Position numbers and translations under genes: made by a program. The notes beneath the pieces were generated by a model. It saw only the letters and a program-made list of their open reading frames with translations. It did no database searches and had not been told where the DNA came from. DNA of 64,000 bases, from contig NZ_CP075185.1 of NCBI RefSeq assembly GCF_020510685.1, forward strand, positions 620,001 to 684,000, given 5' to 3'. Origin of the DNA: Dechloromonas denitrificans (lineage in GTDB: Bacteria; Pseudomonadota; Gammaproteobacteria; Burkholderiales; Rhodocyclaceae). Shown piece by piece: positions 25,429 to 34,018 of this stretch (within the stretch, counting starts at the first letter, position 1; the number at the start of each line of letters is the position of its first letter).

Positions 25429-26730
25429 ATGATCGATAACTTTTCCGGTTTCAAGGGCATTCGGGCCGGTCGGGCCTTTGCCTTGCTGGCCGCCCTGTTT
25501 GTCCTGATTTTCGGGGCGATGGTCGTGCTCATCGCGCTCGACCAGCAGCGGGTGATCGATTCGACGACCCGTCTGCAGGACCAGACGGTGCCCGAGATCA
25601 TCCGTCACCAGCGGCTCTCCCGCAATCTCGAGCAACTGCGTCAGGAAGGCGAACGGGTCTTCGCGGCCAGTACGCCGCAAGCCCGCCAGCAGGCGATGTT
25701 CGTCGTGACGCTGGTGGCCAGTCATCCGAGCGTCCTGGAGCATCGGGAGGCAGCCGAGCAGGCGCGCCTGCTCGAGCGTTTTCTGGTCGATGTGCTCCGC
25801 CAGTCAAGCCGCGACGAAAATGCCTTCGCCGCCAATCTGCCCGAATGGCAGCGGCTGTCGGCCCGCCTCGGCCTGCTGGTCGACGATATTTCGATTCAGG
25901 GAACCATCCTGGCGACGAAAGACCTTGGCGACGTCGCGGCGGCGATGAATCTGGCCCGCTTGAAGTTGTACGGGGCGATGGTGGTGGTCGGCCTGTTCCT
26001 GTTGATTTTCCTGGTCTTGCTGCGGGCTCACCTGATCCACCCACTACAGCTGATCGACAAGGCCTTGTCGGGCCTCAGCGTCGAACGGCCGGCCCCGCAA
26101 TTCGCGGCCTCGCCGATGATCGAGATTCAGGTCGTCGAGGAGGCGATCGGCGAGTTGCACGCGTCGCTGCTGCAGAATGAAGAGGCCCGCCAGGCGCTGG
26201 AAAATCTGGCCAACAAGGATGGATTGACCGGGCTGACCAACCGGCGCCATTTCATGCTGCTGGCCGATGCCGAGCTGCAACGCGCCCAGCGCTACCGGCG
26301 GCCGATTACCGTCGGCATGGCCGATCTCGATTTCTTCAAGAAACTGAACGACAGCTATGGTCACGCCGCCGGCGACACGGTCCTCCGCGCCGTCGCGGCG
26401 CTGATGCAGGAGACGCTGCGCCAGTCGGATCTGGTCGGGCGCTACGGCGGCGAGGAGTTCGCCTTCCTGTTCCCGGAAAGCTCGCTGGCCGAAGCCGCCA
26501 AGCTGGCCGAACGGTTCCGCGCCCGCTGCGCCGATTACGATATCCGCCTGGCCGACGGGCGCCTGGTCCGGGTCACGCTGAGCATGGGGCTGGCCGACGC
26601 CAGCGAGTGCCCGCTCGAAATCGCCCTCAAGCATGCCGACGATGCCCTCTATGCCGCGAAACACCAGGGCCGCAACCGGGTCGTCGTGGCCGGCGGCGAT
26701 GTGGCGGCCGATCTTCCGCTTGATGCCTAG
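25429..26730 (+). CDS. Membrane diguanylate cyclase with periplasmic helical sensor
   Basis: 433 residues from ATG 25429. A transmembrane helix (about 15-37), a largely helical periplasmic domain (38-185), a second helix (about 186-206), a HAMP-like linker, then a GGDEF domain (about 265-425). The catalytic signature is GGEEF (340-344), with an I-site RQSD five residues upstream, so an active, feedback-controlled cyclase is expected. It lies 7 bases after the periplasmic binding-protein gene and 5 bases before the response-regulator gene, so the four genes probably form one signalling operon. Confidence 0.92.
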   Translation: MIDNFSGFKGIRAGRAFALLAALFVLIFGAMVVLIALDQQRVIDSTTRLQDQTVPEIIRHQRLSRNLEQLRQEGERVFAASTPQARQQAMFVVTLVASHPSVLEHREAAEQARLLERFLVDVLRQSSRDENAFAANLPEWQRLSARLGLLVDDISIQGTILATKDLGDVAAAMNLARLKLYGAMVVVGLFLLIFLVLLRAHLIHPLQLIDKALSGLSVERPAPQFAASPMIEIQVVEEAIGELHASLLQNEEARQALENLANKDGLTGLTNRRHFMLLADAELQRAQRYRRPITVGMADLDFFKKLNDSYGHAAGDTVLRAVAALMQETLRQSDLVGRYGGEEFAFLFPESSLAEAAKLAERFRARCADYDIRLADGRLVRVTLSMGLADASECPLEIALKHADDALYAAKHQGRNRVVVAGGDVAADLPLDA

Positions 26731-26735
26731 GGCCG

Positions 26736-27404
26736 ATGCATATCCTGATTGTCGAAGATGACCGCGTGATTGCCGAGAATCTCTACGATTTTCTCGAGGC
26801 CTGCGGCCATCAGTGCGACTTTGCCATGACGCTGGCGGCGGCCCGGCCGCTGCTCGCGGCCGGCGGCATCGACGCCCTGGTGCTCGACCGCAATCTGCCG
26901 GATGGCGACGGGGCCAGCCTGGCCCGCCAGCTGCGCGGTGCCGGCAACATGCTGCCGATCCTGATGTTGACGGCGCGCGATGCGCTGGACGACAAGCTGG
27001 CTGGTTTCGCCGCCGGGGCCGACGACTATCTGGCCAAACCCTTCGCCCTGAAGGAGGTCGAGGCGCGGCTGCAGGCGCTGCAGCGGCGGAGCAGCGGCCG
27101 CCCCGACAGCGGACCGTTGAGCGCCGGGCCGCTGACTTACGATGGCGTCGCCCAGGAGGTTCGCCTGAACGGCCGCCGGCTGGCCTTGCCGCCGAAGGCC
27201 AGTCGCCTGCTGGCGGTGATGATGCCGCATCCGAATCGCCTGTTTTCCCGGCGCGAACTGGAAATCGCCATCTGGGGCCATGAGCAAGCGTCGAGCGACA
27301 ATCTGCGCAGCGTCCTGCACACCGTCCGCAAGGCGGTCGGCGACGACGCGGCCATCGGCATCCAGAACGTCCATGGCCTTGGCTACAAGCTCGTCGGTGC
27401 CTGA
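26736..27404 (+). CDS. OmpR/PhoB-family response regulator
   Basis: 222 residues. Receiver domain (1-115) with acidic pair Asp8-Asp9, phosphoacceptor Asp51 in LVLDRNLPDGDG, conserved TAR and the LAKPF lysine. Winged-helix output domain (about 128-220) with the typical ending VRKAVGDDAAIGIQNVHGLGYKL. The cognate kinase is almost certainly the next gene, 13 bases downstream. Targets cannot be told from sequence. Confidence 0.93.
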   Translation: MHILIVEDDRVIAENLYDFLEACGHQCDFAMTLAAARPLLAAGGIDALVLDRNLPDGDGASLARQLRGAGNMLPILMLTARDALDDKLAGFAAGADDYLAKPFALKEVEARLQALQRRSSGRPDSGPLSAGPLTYDGVAQEVRLNGRRLALPPKASRLLAVMMPHPNRLFSRRELEIAIWGHEQASSDNLRSVLHTVRKAVGDDAAIGIQNVHGLGYKLVGA

Positions 27405-27417
27405 ACGCGGCCCCAGC

Positions 27418-28689
27418 ATGCGCTTCCGGGTCGCCGCCTCGCTGGCGGCGCTGGCCCTGCTCGTGCTGCTGGTGCACTCGGTGGTCACGGTCCTGCTCTT
27501 CGACAAGAAGGAAGAGGAGTTCATCAACCACCAACTCGACGCCCAGATTGCCTACAGCATGGAAATCTGGCGCCAGTCGCCGAATGCCGCGCTGCCCAAT
27601 ACCCCGGCGATGTGGCTGTACCGGGTCGGCCGGGGCGAGACGGCTGGCGCCGTACCGCCGCTATTGGCCGGATTGGCGGTCGGCAATCATGAGGTTTATC
27701 TGGGCAGCAAGGAATATCACGTCGCCGTCCGCGAGGATGAGAGCGCCCGCTATATCCTGGCCTACGACGTCGACGATCACGAGTCGCGGCTCGACAGCCT
27801 GATGCTGACGACGCTCAGCGCCTCGCTGCTGCTCGGTTTGCTGACGCTGATCGCCGGCTTCCATCTGGCCGGCCGCCTGACACGCCGCCTGGAACGTCTG
27901 GCCCTCCGGGTCGAGCAGGAAACGCCGGGGTCGCTGGTCGAGCCCGGCATGGAGCGCGAACTGCAGGCGGTGGCCGAGGCCCTTGATCATTACCGGGCGC
28001 GGCAGGGCGCCATGCTCGAACGCGAACGGGCTTTCGCCGCCAATCTGTCGCATGAGTTGCGCACGCCGCTGACCGGCATCCGCACCGATGCCGAATTGCT
28101 GGCGGCCCTGCCGGACCTGCCGGAGACCGTCGCCCGGCGGGGCAATCGCATCGTCGACAGCGTCGACCGCATCAACGGCCTGGCCAATAGCCTGCTGATC
28201 CTGGCCCGCGAGGCGAAACCGGCGCTGCTCGAGGAAATTCAGCTGCTAGCGGCGATCCAGTCGGTCTGGGCGGCATTGATGCTGGCGGCGCCGAAAGCGG
28301 TCGGTTTGCGCCTGGAAATACCCGAAGGCAGCACGGTCAGCGCCGATCCCGCCTTGCTCGATCTGGTCCTGCGCAATCTGCTCGATAATGCGCTGCGTTA
28401 CAGCGACACCGGCGAGATCGTCTGCCGCCTCGCCGAGAGCAAACTGGTCGTGCGCGATACTGGGCCCGGCTTTGCCGAAGAGGATCTGGCGCGCGTTTTC
28501 GACCGCTTTTTCGTCGGCCCGCGCGGCGCCAACGGCCTTGGTCTGGCCCTCGTCCGTCACGTCTGTTCGGCCAGCGGCTGGCAGGTCAGCGCCGGCAATG
28601 CCGCAGCGGGCGGCGGTGAAATAACCGTCGATTTCGGCGCCGGCCTGTCGCGTTACGCGGTGCCTCACAATTTCCTCACAGGCGCTTGA
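27418..28689 (+). CDS. Membrane sensor histidine kinase
   Basis: 423 residues from ATG 27418, taken because it gives a clean N-terminal membrane helix (RVAASLAALALLVLLVHSVVTVLLF) after the regulator's stop codon. Periplasmic loop (about 30-125), second helix (about 128-150), HAMP-like region, HisKA with His212 in LSHELRTPLTGI, and an HATPase_c domain with NLLDNALRY, DTGPGF and GANGLGLALV. The G2 box is slightly shortened (PRGANGLGLA, no GGTGLGL), common in some QseC/PmrB-like kinases. Partner of the preceding regulator. Confidence 0.9.
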   Translation: MRFRVAASLAALALLVLLVHSVVTVLLFDKKEEEFINHQLDAQIAYSMEIWRQSPNAALPNTPAMWLYRVGRGETAGAVPPLLAGLAVGNHEVYLGSKEYHVAVREDESARYILAYDVDDHESRLDSLMLTTLSASLLLGLLTLIAGFHLAGRLTRRLERLALRVEQETPGSLVEPGMERELQAVAEALDHYRARQGAMLERERAFAANLSHELRTPLTGIRTDAELLAALPDLPETVARRGNRIVDSVDRINGLANSLLILAREAKPALLEEIQLLAAIQSVWAALMLAAPKAVGLRLEIPEGSTVSADPALLDLVLRNLLDNALRYSDTGEIVCRLAESKLVVRDTGPGFAEEDLARVFDRFFVGPRGANGLGLALVRHVCSASGWQVSAGNAAAGGGEITVDFGAGLSRYAVPHNFLTGA

Positions 28690-28726
28690 GTAGACTGTCG
28701 CGCAATACATTTTGCGGTGGTTGGCG

Positions 28727-30640
28727 ATGAAGCGATTCGATGGTTTGAACGGGCACGGACTGCGCGTCTGGGGTTTGACGGGGCTGATTGCGATGGGCGT
28801 TTTTCTGCTCACCCGGATCGTGCTGCTCGTCCATGCAGTGATCTTCAGCCAGCAGACGCTCGACGTTCTGCTCGTTCCGCTGGCCCTCGGCGTGCTGCGC
28901 GACATTCCGGCAGCGGCCGTGGTCGCTTCGCCGTGGCTGGTCTTCGAGCTGCTGTTCAGCGCCAAGTGGCGCGACCGGCTGCGCCGGCCGCTGTTCGCCG
29001 TCTATCTGTTCACACTGTTTTTTGTCGCGGTCTCGGAAGGCATTTTCTGGGACGAGTTCAGCGTTCGCTTCAACTTCATCGCCCTCGATTACTTGGTGTT
29101 CACCACCGAAGTGATCGGCAACATCAAGGAATCCTATCCGGTCGGCAAGATTGTCGCGGCACTGGCCGTGCTGACCGCCGTCGTCTTCTGGGGCCTGCGC
29201 CGCCCGTTGCGCCTGGCCCTGGCGGTCGATGTCAAACGGCGCAGCCAACTGGGCTGGGCGCTCGGCCTGCTGGTCGTCGCCTGGGTCAGCGCCTACAAGA
29301 TGGCGCCGCCGGAGTTTGCCGCCAACACCTACGCCAACGAACTGGCCGACAACGGCTGGCGCAGCTTCCTCTGGGCGGCCCGTCAGAACAAGCTGAATTA
29401 CCGCCAGTTTTACGCCACCCGGCCGGATGGCGAAGTGATGACCGACCTGCAACGCCTGTCCGGCCATGGCCTGGTGACGGCGACCCAGCAACCGGTGCAA
29501 AAGGTCGCCTACAAGCCGGCCAAGCAACCGAACGTGGTCGTCGTGATGATGGAAAGCATGTCGGCCGAATACATGGCGACTTTTGGCAACGATGAAGGGC
29601 TGACCCCCAATCTCGATCGCCTGGCCAAGGAAGGCCTGCTGTTCACCCGTCTTTACGCCGCCGGCACCCGCACGGTGCGTGGCCTCGAAGCGCTCTCCGC
29701 CGGTTTGCCGCCGTTGCCCGGCAAGTCCGTCGTGCGCTGGCCGAACATCACCAACCTGAACACGCTTGGCGGCGCGCTGGCCGCCCGCGGCTGGTCGCCG
29801 CATTTCCTGTACGGCGGTTATGGCATGTTCGACAACATGAACGGCTACTTCGCGGCGCAGGGCTATCAGGTCACCGACCGGACCGGCTTCAAGGACGGCC
29901 TGATCGAATTTGAAAATGTCTGGGGCGTCGCCGACGAACATCTGTTCGATCAGGTGCTCGGCGAAATCGATGCCGATGCCGCCGCCGGGCGTCCGTTCTT
30001 CGGTCACATCATGACCGCCTCGAACCACGTGCCATTCACCTACCCGGAAGGGCGCATCGACATTCCTTCCCCCGGCAAGCGCCGTGGCGGCGTCAAGTAC
30101 GCCGACTATGCGGTCGGCCGGTTCATCGAAATGGCCAAGCAGAAGCCGTGGTTCGACAACACCATTTTCGTCTTCGTCGCCGACCACTGCGCAAGCAGCG
30201 CCGGCAAGGCGAAGATCCCGGTGCATCGTTACCACATTCCGGCCATCGTCTATGCGCCGAAGCTGATCGCGCCGAAGCGCGTCGATACGCTGGCCAGCCA
30301 GATCGATCTGGTGCCGACCATGCTCGCCATGCTCGGCCTGCAAGGCGACGATCACTTCGTCGGCCGCGACATCCTGCGCATGCCGCCGGAAGAGGGCCGG
30401 GCGCTGCTGTCGACCTACCAGAACCTCGGTTACCTGAAGGGCGACGTGATGACGGTGCTGGAGCCCCGGCGCAAGATCGAAACCTTCAAGATCAGCGCCG
30501 ACGGCAAGGACGCCCAGCCGATGCCGACCAATCCCCAGTTGGCCGAAGAGGCGATTGCCTACTTCCAGGGCGCTGCGCTGCTGATGGATCGGCACGGCGA
30601 ACATGGCGAAGCCGCGGCGCCCGGCCGCGGCGGCTTGTAG
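28727..30640 (+). CDS. LtaS/OpgB-like sulfatase-fold phosphoglycerol transferase family protein
   Basis: 637 residues from ATG 28727 (a TTG at 28712 is also in frame). Four to five transmembrane helices (about residues 13-35, 48-75, 82-100, 138-158, 175-190) precede a large periplasmic alkaline-phosphatase-fold domain. Seen motifs are the metal-binding VVVVMMESMSAEYM, the nucleophile region AGTRTVRGLEALSAG (threonine as expected for LtaS), and FVFVADHCASSAG, with metal-binding Asp-His. In Gram-negatives such proteins modify periplasmic glucans or LPS with phosphoglycerol or phosphoethanolamine; the exact substrate is unknown. No neighbouring glucan genes are present. Confidence 0.85.
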   Translation: MKRFDGLNGHGLRVWGLTGLIAMGVFLLTRIVLLVHAVIFSQQTLDVLLVPLALGVLRDIPAAAVVASPWLVFELLFSAKWRDRLRRPLFAVYLFTLFFVAVSEGIFWDEFSVRFNFIALDYLVFTTEVIGNIKESYPVGKIVAALAVLTAVVFWGLRRPLRLALAVDVKRRSQLGWALGLLVVAWVSAYKMAPPEFAANTYANELADNGWRSFLWAARQNKLNYRQFYATRPDGEVMTDLQRLSGHGLVTATQQPVQKVAYKPAKQPNVVVVMMESMSAEYMATFGNDEGLTPNLDRLAKEGLLFTRLYAAGTRTVRGLEALSAGLPPLPGKSVVRWPNITNLNTLGGALAARGWSPHFLYGGYGMFDNMNGYFAAQGYQVTDRTGFKDGLIEFENVWGVADEHLFDQVLGEIDADAAAGRPFFGHIMTASNHVPFTYPEGRIDIPSPGKRRGGVKYADYAVGRFIEMAKQKPWFDNTIFVFVADHCASSAGKAKIPVHRYHIPAIVYAPKLIAPKRVDTLASQIDLVPTMLAMLGLQGDDHFVGRDILRMPPEEGRALLSTYQNLGYLKGDVMTVLEPRRKIETFKISADGKDAQPMPTNPQLAEEAIAYFQGAALLMDRHGEHGEAAAPGRGGL

Positions 30641-30706
30641 GCGGCAGTCACCCCCGCTGGCGCTGGCGGGGGCCGGCCGGCGGGGCGAATCGCCTACAAT
30701 GCGGCG

Positions 30707-31843
30707 ATGAATTCATCAATCGAATGGCTTGAAGCCGGCGCGCCGCATGCTGCCCGCTGGCGCTCCGAAGCGGCCATCGCGCCGCATGCCAAGGTTGTCG
30801 TCGGTGACGACCGGCTCGGCGCCGATGCCGCCTACCGTCTGCTCGCCGATGGCACGGCGATCCTCTGGCGCGGCGACTGGCAGAATGCCCGCCAATTGCT
30901 GCAGGCCCTGACTCAGCGGGCCGACCGCCAGGCCCGCACGAAAAGTGGGCCAAAGCCGGCGACGCCGGCCGCCGCCTTCGCCCAACATCGGCGCAGCCAG
31001 GGCCGCCGTGCGGCGCTGCTCGGCCTGCTGCTGGTGCCGCTGGCCGCCGATTACAGCGTCCCGCTGCACCGGGCGCAGGATGTCCGGCAGGCATGCCACG
31101 AAGCCTATGGTCCGGGCGGCGAAGACTCCGTCGTCGCGCTGCGCGAACTGCTGGCGGTGGTCAGCGCGCACGAATGGCGCAAGAAAGGCATCCCGGTGCC
31201 GGCGGTCGAGGGCCGCATCTATCCGCATTTCGGCGTCTTCTCACCAGTCCGCGGGGAATACGTCGATCTCGTCGCCACGGCACCGTTGCCGGCGGCCTGC
31301 CAACTGGCCTTCGATATCGGCACCGGCTCCGGCATCCTGGCCGCCGTGCTTGCCCGGCGCGGCGTCAAGCGCGTGCTGGCGACCGATCAGGATCAACGCG
31401 CCCTGCAGTGCGCCAGCGAAAATGTGCAGAAACTCGGCTTGAGCGCCGCCGTCGAGGTGATCAAGGCCGATCTCTTCCCGGCCGGGCAGGCGCCCCTGGT
31501 CGTCTGCAATCCGCCCTGGGTTCCGGCGCAACCCAGTTCGCCCATCGAATATGCCGTCTACGACCCGGATTCGCGCATGCTGCGCGGCTTCCTCGGCGGC
31601 CTCGCGGCACATCTGGCGCCGGGCGGCGAGGGCTGGCTGATCATCTCCGACCTCGCCGAACACCTCGGCCTGCGCACCCGGGACGAACTGCTCGGCTGGA
31701 TCGGCGCCGCCGGTCTCGCCGTGCTTGGCCGCCTCGACACCCGTCCGCAGCATCCCAAGGCCAGCGACCGCAGCGACCCGCTGCATGCCGCTCGGGCTGC
31801 GGAAGTGACCTCGCTGTGGCGGCTCGGGCTGGCCAGCGGATAA
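30707..31843 (+). CDS. Class I SAM-dependent methyltransferase (PrmC/HemK-like)
   Basis: 378 residues. An N-terminal extension of about 190 residues precedes a Rossmann methyltransferase domain. SAM motif I is FDIGTGSGILAAVLARRGV, motif II is LATDQDQRAL, and motif IV is VVCNPPWVPA (NPPW), typical of enzymes methylating amide nitrogens (PrmC, RlmF-like, PrmB). The conserved [N/D]PP[Y/W] points to an N-methyltransferase acting on protein, RNA or DNA, but the substrate cannot be fixed. No housekeeping neighbour (such as prfA) supports a PrmC assignment. Confidence 0.8.
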   Translation: MNSSIEWLEAGAPHAARWRSEAAIAPHAKVVVGDDRLGADAAYRLLADGTAILWRGDWQNARQLLQALTQRADRQARTKSGPKPATPAAAFAQHRRSQGRRAALLGLLLVPLAADYSVPLHRAQDVRQACHEAYGPGGEDSVVALRELLAVVSAHEWRKKGIPVPAVEGRIYPHFGVFSPVRGEYVDLVATAPLPAACQLAFDIGTGSGILAAVLARRGVKRVLATDQDQRALQCASENVQKLGLSAAVEVIKADLFPAGQAPLVVCNPPWVPAQPSSPIEYAVYDPDSRMLRGFLGGLAAHLAPGGEGWLIISDLAEHLGLRTRDELLGWIGAAGLAVLGRLDTRPQHPKASDRSDPLHAARAAEVTSLWRLGLASG

Positions 31844-31922
31844 ATAATTGTCGGCGGCAGGAATATTGGCGGACTGATTTTCGTATATCCCGTGTAGCAC
31901 CCCAAAACCAACGGAGAAAATC

Positions 31923-32291
31923 ATGAAAAGAGACAAACTGACGTTCGCCCTGCTTGTTTCCGCCACGCTGTTTGCCGGTACCGCCGGCGCGGCACCGCCG
32001 ATGGCCAGCGGTGGCGTGCTCACCGGCAACAATGGCATGACGCTCTATACCTTCGACAAGGATGCCGACGGCAAGAGCATGTGCAACGGTCCGTGCGCGA
32101 CCAACTGGCCGCCCGCCCTGCTGGGCGATGACGAGATGGCGAGCGGCGCCTACACCGTGGTCACCCGCGACGATGGCAAGAAACAGTGGGCAGTCAAGGG
32201 CAAGGCGCTGTATTACTGGAGCAAGGATCAGAAGCCGGGCGACCAGACCGGCGATGGCTTCAACAACCTCTGGCACGTCGCCAAACCCTAA
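31923..32291 (+). CDS. Small exported protein of the COG4315/YxxxxD repeat family
   Basis: 122 residues with a signal peptide ending near GTAGAAPP. The mature protein has the family's two paired repeats: GMTLYTFDKDADGKSMCNGPCATNWPP and KGKALYYWSKDQKPGDQTGDGFNNLWHV. Family members are annotated as secreted repeats of unknown function, often beside ECF sigma factors, as here. Two cysteines (CNGPC) may form a disulfide. GGAG lies about 8 bases before the ATG. Probably the first gene of an operon with the sigma and anti-sigma genes, and possibly part of their regulon. Confidence 0.85.
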   Translation: MKRDKLTFALLVSATLFAGTAGAAPPMASGGVLTGNNGMTLYTFDKDADGKSMCNGPCATNWPPALLGDDEMASGAYTVVTRDDGKKQWAVKGKALYYWSKDQKPGDQTGDGFNNLWHVAKP

Positions 32292-32296
32292 GCCCG

Positions 32297-32797
32297 GTGG
32301 AGAGAAACGCGATCCTGGCCGAATTGCCCCGCCTGCGGCGTTACGCGCGGGCGCTGGTTGGCGATCGCGCGGCTGCCGACGATCTGGTCCAGGACACGCT
32401 CGAACGGGCCTGGTCGCGCCTTGCCCAGTGGCGTGCGGGGAGCGACCTGCGCGCCTGGCTGTTCAGCATCATGCACAACCTGCGCGTCGATCAGTTGCGC
32501 CGCCCCGGTCTGAGCACCGTCGCGATCGACGACGCGGATTGCCTGGCGCCGAGCCGGGCGACGCAAAGCGACCGGCTGGAAGTCGGCGATCTCGAAGCGG
32601 CGCTCGGCCAATTGCCGGAAGAGCAACGCGCCGTGCTGCTGCTCGTCGCGCTGGAGGAAATGAGCTATGAGGAAGTCGCCGGGGCGCTGGCCATTCCGCT
32701 CGGTACCGTGATGTCGCGCCTGTCGCGCGGCCGCGAACGGCTGCGCCAGATTCTCGCTGGTCGTTCGTCTTCATCAATTTTGCGAGTTGTCCGATGA
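32297..32797 (+). CDS. ECF-type RNA polymerase sigma factor
   Basis: 166 residues from GTG 32297, only 5 bases after the previous stop; the frame is open further upstream, but that part overlaps the preceding gene. Sigma region 2 (RYARALVGDRAAADDLVQDTLERAW ... FSIMHNLRVDQLR) and region 4 (LPEEQRAVLLLVALEEMSYEEVAGALAIPLGTVMSRLSRGRERLR) are complete, with no region 1 or 3. It overlaps the anti-sigma gene by 4 bases (ATGA), so translational coupling is expected. Confidence 0.93.
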   Translation: MERNAILAELPRLRRYARALVGDRAAADDLVQDTLERAWSRLAQWRAGSDLRAWLFSIMHNLRVDQLRRPGLSTVAIDDADCLAPSRATQSDRLEVGDLEAALGQLPEEQRAVLLLVALEEMSYEEVAGALAIPLGTVMSRLSRGRERLRQILAGRSSSSILRVVR

Positions 32798-33597
32798 GTT
32801 CCTTGCCAATCAGCGAAGCCGATCTGCACGCCTATGTCGACGACCGCCTGCCGGCGGCGCGGCGTGGCGAGATCGATGCCTATCTGGCGAACGATGCCGA
32901 GGCGGCCGAGCGCCTGCAGGCCTACCGCGGGCAACGGGACGCCCTGCGCGAATTATTCGCTCCGCTGCTCGCCGAGCCGTTGCCCGCAACGCTGCGCCGG
33001 TTGGCCGAGCCGCCGGTTGCGACGGGCGAGGCGCCGCCCGGGTCTTGGTTACCGGGCTGGTTCGTGCAGCGCATTGCTGCCGGTTTGCTGATCGCCCTGT
33101 TGGGCGGCGTTGCCGGCTGGTTCGGGCATCTCCAGTATCAGCCGAACGAACGCCTGGCTGCCGCGATTCCGCTGGCCCGCCAAGCTGCCGTGGCTCACGC
33201 CGTCTATAGTCCCGATCTCCGGCGGCCGGTTGAAATCGCCGCCGATCAGGAAGAACTGCTCGTCAAGTGGTTGTCGAAGCGTCTGGGCAGCCCGGTACGC
33301 CCGCCCAAATTGGCGGGGCTCGGCTACGAACTGATCGGCGGCCGGTTGTTGCCGGGCAACGCCGGTCCGGTCGCGCAGTTCATGTATCAGGAAAGTAGCG
33401 GCCAGCGCCTGACGCTCTACGTCAGCACCGAAAGACAAGTCAATGGCGATACCGGCTTCCGCTTTGCCAGGGAAGGGCAGGTCAATGTCTTCTACTGGAT
33501 CGACGGAGAATTTTCCTATGCCTTGTCGGCCAGCATCGCCAAGGGCGAATTGGCGAAAGTCGCGACGGCGGTTTACGACCAGCTGGAGCCGAAATAA
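32794..33597 (+). CDS. Anti-sigma factor, single-pass membrane protein
   Basis: 267 residues. The cytoplasmic N-terminus (ISEADLHAYVDDRLPAARRGEIDAYLA) is the typical anti-sigma start that binds region 2/4 of the partner sigma; no zinc-binding HxxxCxxC (ZAS) motif is present. A transmembrane helix (about 90-110, RIAAGLLIALLGGVAGWFG) leads to a periplasmic domain of about 155 residues that may sense the signal. Overlap with the ECF sigma gene shows they form a pair. Confidence 0.88.
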   Translation: MSSLPISEADLHAYVDDRLPAARRGEIDAYLANDAEAAERLQAYRGQRDALRELFAPLLAEPLPATLRRLAEPPVATGEAPPGSWLPGWFVQRIAAGLLIALLGGVAGWFGHLQYQPNERLAAAIPLARQAAVAHAVYSPDLRRPVEIAADQEELLVKWLSKRLGSPVRPPKLAGLGYELIGGRLLPGNAGPVAQFMYQESSGQRLTLYVSTERQVNGDTGFRFAREGQVNVFYWIDGEFSYALSASIAKGELAKVATAVYDQLEPK

Positions 33598-33611
33598 TCG
33601 GCGCCAAACAA

Positions 33612-33640
33612 AACGGGATGCTCATTGCGAGCATCCCGTT
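33612..33640 (-). terminator. Terminator hairpin between convergent genes
   Basis: A perfect 12-bp stem (AACGGGATGCTC / GAGCATCCCGTT) with a 5-base loop. On the minus strand it is followed by a T-rich tail (TTTTGTTT), so it serves the winged-helix gene and may also stop transcripts from the anti-sigma gene. Confidence 0.85.
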
Positions 33641-33691
33641 CGTTATCTGGCTCAGTCAAGCCGGGCAACCGGAAGCGGTTGCCAAGGCAGA

Positions 33692-33937
33692 CTATTTGGT
33701 CGGCTTGCGGCCCGGAGCGGCCGGCGGGAAATAACCGGAAACGCGGCACTGGAAGCCTTCGATGGGCTTGCCATCCTTGAAGGTGGTCACGGTGCAACGG
33801 GAAATCTCGCCGCGCTCCGAGAGATCGGTCAGCGAGAGACGGACTTGTTTAAGCGAGATCCCAGTTGCGGCGGCAATCTCGGAGTCTAGTAGCTGACCGT
33901 GCTTCTTCAGGTGTTCGAGGACCGGGTTGGTGGGCAT
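33692..33937 (-). CDS. Small winged-helix DNA-binding-like protein
   Basis: 81 residues from the ATG at 33937, which has AAAGGA 8 bases upstream; longer in-frame starts reach into the intergenic region. Residues 1-60 read as a winged helix (VLEHLKKHGQLLDSEIAAATGISLKQVRLSLTDLSERGEISRCTVTTF), resembling MarR/ArsR-like or FaeA-like folds. A basic tail ends PGRKPTK. It is transcribed away from the eut operon, about 485 bases from eutS. No eutR or eutVW is in the window, so it is a candidate local regulator, but such small proteins also occur as orphans. Confidence 0.6.
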   Translation of the reverse strand: MPTNPVLEHLKKHGQLLDSEIAAATGISLKQVRLSLTDLSERGEISRCTVTTFKDGKPIEGFQCRVSGYFPPAAPGRKPTK

Positions 33938-34018
33938 GTGAAATCCTTTCAAGAAGATGGCTGCAGGTATCGTATGCCTATCCCGCATTGACCAAAAATG
34001 GCTACACCGTCGGTGCAT

